DNA of 64,000 nucleotides from Platanthera guangdongensis (taxonomy: Eukaryota; Streptophyta; Magnoliopsida; Asparagales; Orchidaceae): positions 229,082,646-229,146,645 of the forward strand of contig CM077163.1 of assembly GCA_039583875.1 (NCBI GenBank), written 5' to 3'. Made by a program: the position numbers and the translations under genes. The notes under the pieces were generated by a model. The model made no database searches. It was given only the letters and a program-made list of their open reading frames with translations, and had not been told where the DNA came from. Positions 59,361-64,000 of this stretch are shown piece by piece; within the stretch, counting starts at the first letter, position 1, and every line of letters starts with the position of its first letter.

Positions 59361-61149
59361 ATACAAGCAGTCGTGCACGGGAGACCCCGTGCGGGGCGGC
59401 GACATTGGTTTGGGGCAGAGACATTTGTCGGGGGCGGCGACATTTGTCGGGGGCGGCGACATTGGTCGGGGGCAACGACATTGGTCGGGGGCGGCGACAA
59501 TGGTCGAGGGCGGCGACATTGGGCGGGGGCGGCAACATTGGTGGGGCGGCGAGTAGGGGAATAAGAAAAAAAAACTATGCAAATGAGTAGAGGAATAAGA
59601 AAATTTATGATCAAATGACAAAAAAAAAATCATACAAATGGGTAAAGGAATAAGAAAATTGAGGGGTATTTTGACATTAAAATGTTACACCAAGGTTGGG
59701 GGGTATTTTGGGAAAACGAATGTTACACCATTGCTCTTTTGGAGTTTACTTATATATATACAAGCAGTCGTGCACGGGGGACCCCGTGCGGGCAACATTC
59801 GTCGTGGGTGCGACATTTGTCAAGGGTGCGACATTTGTCGAGGGGGAGACATTTGGCTGAGGCGGCAACATTGGTCGTGGGTGCGACATTTGTCGAGAGG
59901 GCGACATTTGTAGTGGGGCCGACATTTATTTTGGGGGCGACATTTATCGTGGGAGCGACATTCGTTCTCAAAATCTACTGTATGTCTAACAGGGTGGCTA
60001 AATCAGACTGAATCATTTTTTTCGTCTGCGAATTGGGTGATCTTTGACCGCATCTATAAGAAGAGTTCTCAGAGTATAAGAAGAAATGAGTAAAAAGATC
60101 ACCCAAGATCCGGCCCAAACAAATAAAAAGGAGGGGAGAGCTCTTGGGTGGTCTTCGGACGCATCTAGGCGGGCTTCACCCGCCTCCGCATGGGATTCGC
60201 TCGTGCTATATGTGTCGTTGCGGGCTACGTCTGCAACATATACATATGAGTACTCAAAATGACCGTAAAAAATCTAAATCACTATTATATTTTTATTTTG
60301 TAAAAAACATATGTTTTTACATACAAAACATAATTTATATCTCTACTCTCTAAATATAATAAAAATGACAAAAAAGACTCAAACAAATGAAAAGGAGTGT
60401 TGATTATATGAGGGGTATTTAGGGAATAAATGTTACATCATTGTGGAGGGTATTTTAGGAATCCAAATGTTACACCATGGCTCTTTTGCTCTTTGCTTAT
60501 AGTATAAAGATAATAATATATATAATTATTACAACAAGATAACATTATATCGTTACGGAGGGTCAAACGCGCGTCGAATCGAACGAAATTCGCACCATAG
60601 GCGAATGACGACGCTACGAAACCAACTGCGAAGTCGAAATCGAATTCTGACGCACCGTTTTCGAGATAATAATTTCTAAAGTTAACGGCGTACGCGAAAA
60701 CATACAAACTTCAATCGCGCGCCGAGACTCCAAAAATGCTCGGAACGCGACGAAACTTGACGAGCAAGTCTAAAATTAGCCGATCTAATTTCCTAATGTA
60801 AAATCTTCCACTCGCGACGCAAATCCCAAAATTTGGTCGGTCAAACCTAACGAACGCAAAACGCGCTAACGACAAAGTCGGTAACAAAATCCGACGAACA
60901 AAACTCGGGCAAATTCTCCCGAAGCCAAAACACAAGCATTCCCCAAGAGGCTCCACCGAGTCACCAAACAGACTCCGGCTCGCTAGGGAATCTTGCTACC
61001 AGGCATCACCAAGCCACGCAGGGAACCTAAAGAGCTAAAAGCACGCTCTAACAACGTCACCTGACCAACACGCGCTAACATAACGCTCTGACGTCATAAT
61101 ACGTCAAATAAGAAATTAAATAAATCACTGGAAAATCGGGGGCGTTACA
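57345..61149 (-). repeat. 5' LTR of the gypsy chromovirus
   Basis: 3805 bp, of which 59364-60510 is a Helitron-type insertion. The remainder (about 2.66 kb) matches 33182-35264 plus 51237-51881. Confidence 0.9.
59364..60510 (-). mobile_element. One or two nested non-autonomous Helitrons in the 5' LTR
   Basis: The right edge, read on the minus strand, starts TCTTTATACTATAAGCAAAG at 60510 next to T on the plus strand. Two 3' ends are present: at 59364 and at 59761 the plus strand reads caagcagtcgtgcacggg-gaccccgtgcggg, that is, hairpin GCACGGG...CCCGTGC, 11 nt, CTTG. Either a second copy inserted in the first or an end was duplicated. Next to each 3' end is an 18-bp minisatellite (ggcgacattggtcggggg and relatives). 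The block at 60140-60235 matches the subterminal part of the 16-kb Helitron (35300-35395), so the two are related. Confidence 0.7.
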
Positions 61150-63768
61150 GTGCATGTCGCAGGCGAGCTGCTGGCTGCAGCGAATGAACTGCGGGTTGCT
61201 GGCTGCAGCGGGCTGGCTGCAGCGGGCGAGCTGCTGGCTGCATCGGGTGAACTGCGGGCTGCTGGCTGCAGCGGGCGAGCTGCTGGCTGCAGCGGGCGAG
61301 CTGTTGGCTGCAGCGGGAGCGGGCAAGGCGTAGGCCGCAGGTGAGCCGCGGTGGGGGGAGGATGACCCGTCGCCGGGGGCGGTGGCTGGTACGAATGCAG
61401 CGAGAGGGGCTGTTGCTCCATCTGTTGGCAGAATATGATCGCTGGCCGAGATTTCTGCAGGATCGTTCTCTTCCCAATCCCACTTCGCTTCTTCACAAAA
61501 GACGACATCACGGCTGATTACGAGCTTGCCCGTCTTTGGATTGAACAGCCGGTATGCCTTAGTGCCCGCCTCGTAGCCGATGAGTACCATCTTGGTGCCC
61601 CGATCTTCTAGCTTTGCAAGGTTGGGCTTTGTAGTCTTCGCGTACGCAAGGCAACCGAAAGTGCGAAGGTAGTGCACTTTTGGTTTCCTTCCGTAGAACG
61701 CCTCGTAAGGCGTCTTCCCAACAACGCTATGTGTAGCCGCCCGGTTGAGTAGATGCACCGCGGTTGCTAACGCTTCTCCCCAAAACTTCGCCGGCACGTG
61801 TTTGCACTTTAGAAGACTCCGAACCATCCCCATGACAATTTGATTGCGGCGCTCCACCACGCCGTTTTGTTGCGGAGAGTAATGGGATGTGAGAAATCGT
61901 TTGATCCTGACTCCCTCACAATAGACATCAAACCCCTTGGAGGTGAACTCCCCATCTCGATCGCTACGGAAGCCCTTTATTTTGAACTCCGTTTCCATCT
62001 CCGCTCGCGCCTTTAGCCTTTTGAATGCATCCAAGGCTTCGTCCTTGGATCTCAATAACTCCACCCACATGAACCTGCTATGATCATCCACTAGCAAGAA
62101 AAAGTATTGTTTACCTCCCGGAGTGGCCGGAGTGATGGGTCCGCACAAATCTCCATGTACAAGTTGAAGAGGCTTTGTTGCACGGCCCGCCGCAACACTC
62201 GGAAATGGTAACCTTCGTTGTTTTGCCACCAAGCACCCGTCGCAAAGTTCCTGTGAGTGCTCAATGGAGGGCATTCCCTCCACCATCTTGAAACGCCCCA
62301 TGTCATGAAGTGCTCGAAAGTTGAGATGTCCCCATCTAGCGTGCCATAGCCACGCCTCATCTTTGTATTGTTCCGCTAGCAAGGCCACCGGAGAATCCGT
62401 CTTCATGTTTAGGATGTAGAGACGATTCTTGGACCTCTCCACCTTCGCCAAGAGACGCCTCTCTTGATCGAATAGACACAAGAATCTGTCCTCCATGACG
62501 ATCTTGCATCCGTTCTCCTCCAATTGTCCCAAACTCGCAATGTTTGTGCGGAGTTTCGGGATGTAGTAGACGTTGGTAAAAACTTTGTGCTGCTCCTTTT
62601 TGTCTTTGAGGAAGACTGCTCCCCGACCACATATCTCCACCGAAGAGCCATCGCCAAACTTCACCTTGCCTCTCACCGTCTCATCTAGCGAGGAAAAGAA
62701 ATCCTTGCAACCCGTCATATGGTTGCTAGCCCCCGTATCAAGGTACCAATCCGATTTCTCCACGTCGCCGGGAAAAATGCCCGGTTGCACATTATCTTCA
62801 TTAAGGAGAAAATTTGAACATACCATTTTTGGGTGATCTTCTTCGCCCTCCGCCAATAAAAGAGCCGGTTCGATATCCTCGAAGGCTTCGGCCATGTGCG
62901 CTCTCTCCTCGTTGTCCTTCTTTTTCGAGCGGCACTCCGAGGCATAGTGGCCCATTTTGTGGCAATAGAAGCACTCAATTTTTGACTTGTCTTTACCACC
63001 GTCGTTGCGATCTTGACCGTCGCGTCGATCGTTGTTGCGATGTTGTCCGCCGCGCCCTCGTCCACGGCCGCGGCCTCCACGGCCTCCGGTTTAATGTCCT
63101 CCACCATTATATGGCTTCTTGTCACGAGCCATAAACTCCCTCATCATCAAGAGGAATTTTTCCTCGTCTTTGTTGGTAGCCCCACCAACACGCTCTTCAT
63201 GAGTCTTGAGACGGCCGACAACCTCCTCCACGGTCATCGTCGTGAAGTCGCCAAATTGCTCTATCGTCGAAGCAATCTGGGCGAACTTCGATGGGACAGA
63301 TCGCAAGAATTTCTTCACAACCGCAACCTCCGCTACCTTTCCTCCCAACGCCCTTTGCATGTTGACATTTGTGGTAAGCTTCATTGTGAAATCATCTATT
63401 GAGTCCGTCTCCTTCATGCGAAGCATCTCAAACTCCGTTTGCAGAGTTTGGATCTTTGCATCCTTGACGCGGTCCGCGCCTTGGTACATGATCCGAAGCA
63501 TGTCCCATACCTCCTTCGCAGTTTTCTTCTCCGCAACCATCTGGAGAACGTCATCTGGAAGAGCTTGTTGGATGACCGAAAAAGCTATTTTGTTCTTTTT
63601 CTCATCCACCTTCGCCGTCGGATCGATTGGTTCCACCACCTCCAAGACGTCCTGGACATCGAGGATCCCCCTCATTCTGATAGCCCAGACGCCGTAGTTG
63701 CTCCTCGTGAGCACCGGGTATTTGAAGTGTCCATGGAACCCATCCGACTTTGAAGATGTCTCTGCCAT
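61150..63768 (-). pseudogene. Ty1/copia polyprotein (Gag, protease, integrase), interrupted
   Basis: ATG at 63768 (MAETSSKSDGFHGH). Gag of the copia type runs to a Gly/Arg-rich tail. A TAA at 63093-63091 interrupts an otherwise continuous frame, most simply a former CAA. The zinc knuckle CFYCHKMGHYASEC follows, then protease DWYLDTGASNHM (intact motif) and integrase with its zinc-binding part (HARWGHLNF, CDGCLVAKQ) and catalytic core (VHGDLCGPITPA, FRSDRDGEFTS, SPQQNGVVERRNQIV). After the integrase C-terminal region the frame enters a low-complexity spacer and is cut at 61149 by the gypsy chromovirus. Reverse transcriptase and RNase H are not found on the other side (left of 33182), so they were lost or lie elsewhere. 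Confidence 0.85.
61155..61330. repeat. Tandem repeat in the copia pol spacer
   Basis: About thirty-base units (ctggctgcagcgggcgagctg and variants), roughly six copies, encoding the Ala/Ser/Gln/Pro-rich end of the copia frame on the minus strand. Confidence 0.8.
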
Positions 63769-63810
63769 TGAAGAAACAACGTTTCTTCCTCACAATGGAA
63801 CGATCTCCTC

Positions 63811-63825
63811 CTTGCTCTGATACCA
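63811..63825 (-). promoter_or_regulatory. Primer-binding site of the copia element
   Basis: On the minus strand TGGTATCAGAGCAAG follows the LTR by two bases and is complementary to initiator methionine tRNA. Confidence 0.9.
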
Positions 63826-63827
63826 AA

Positions 63828-64000
63828 TGTTAGAAAAAACTCCAAAATAACATGGCAGAGAAGTAATTTTTTTTGAGGAAGAAAGCTTCCAACTTTTCTT
63901 GATTAATTTTGTTCAGCAATACAACTTCATTATATAGTTGGAGATATACAAAGAAACACCCAAATAATTAACACCTAATTAAATCATAACTCCTAAACCA
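63828..64000 (-). repeat. 5' LTR of the copia element, partial
   Basis: Starts on the plus strand with tgttagaaaaaactcc and runs off the window, so its length is unknown. It contains a cattatatagttgg stretch that may be the TATA region. Confidence 0.8.

Larger units (their letters stand above)
33182..61149 (-). mobile_element. Ty3/gypsy chromovirus (Tekay/Del-like) with Helitrons in both LTRs
   Basis: The minus-strand element reads LTR (61149-57345), primer-binding site, gag, protease-RT-RNase H, integrase with chromodomain, polypurine tract (ttttagggggagtgac), LTR (51881-33182). The LTRs start TGTAACGCCCCC and end GGGTTGTGACA. Without insertions both are about 2.7 kb. Integrase with a chromodomain and a long TGTAAC LTR point to the Tekay/Del clade. 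Gag has several stops and pol has a stop and a frame break between RNase H and integrase, so this copy is dead. The left LTR is split by a 16-kb Helitron and the right LTR contains small Helitrons. Confidence 0.85.

Noticed and set aside
59373..59590. Short repeated words with even spacing (gacattggtcggggg) resembling an array
   Set aside because: Continuous minisatellite without spacers, adjoining a Helitron end.

Overview
This is nuclear DNA of a flowering plant. Spliced genes use plant-type splice sites, and the non-genic DNA is Ty1/copia and Ty3/gypsy LTR retrotransposons, RTE-type LINEs, hAT and Harbinger-like non-autonomous elements, a SINE and a Helitron, many nested in one another. 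A GC-rich first exon hints at a monocot, but the species cannot be fixed from the sequence. There is one 500-base assembly gap (23624-24123).

Layout. 1-640 is CA-rich microsatellite. 1580-7912 is an old gypsy relic split by a younger gypsy element that encodes only Gag (1729-6006, TSD CAATA). 8828-9681 (+) is the long C-terminal exon of an ataxin-10 homologue. It faces tail-to-tail a ten-exon gene on the minus strand (11644-23157) for a secreted protein that looks periplasmic-binding-protein-like. That gene has an intron of about 8.1 kb filled with a copia element lacking pol (17154-20889), a probable solo LTR and smaller repeats. Its reading frame is intact except for an apparent 2-nt insertion in exon 9.

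Right of the gap is the 3' end of a gypsy chromovirus (24124-26512) abutting an RTE 3' end, then a solo LTR (28518-32443, TSD AAGGA). The solo LTR carries an RTE tail and two hAT-type elements (29102-29595 and 31843-32226), each with a perfect 8-bp TSD and an interior of palindromic motif arrays.

From 33182 to 61149 lies one gypsy chromovirus on the minus strand with LTRs of about 2.7 kb before insertions. Its left LTR is split by a 16-kb Helitron (35265-51236). Its right LTR carries one or two small non-autonomous Helitrons (59364-60510) in the same TA-rich tract. The gypsy element sits inside the polyprotein of a copia element whose 5' LTR runs off the right edge.

The 16-kb Helitron is the most interesting unit. 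It encodes a four-exon Rep-helicase (40264-45261, one premature TGA), then, downstream on the same strand, a two-exon protein that reads as a single RRM-like domain (38187-38670), a decayed second Pif1-type helicase in one frame (36715-37775), and a small spliced Asn-rich ORF (36154-36499), ending in a hairpin and a non-canonical CTCG terminus. I know of no report of an RRM-like gene as Helitron cargo. Family names are assigned from motifs and memory, without database searches.
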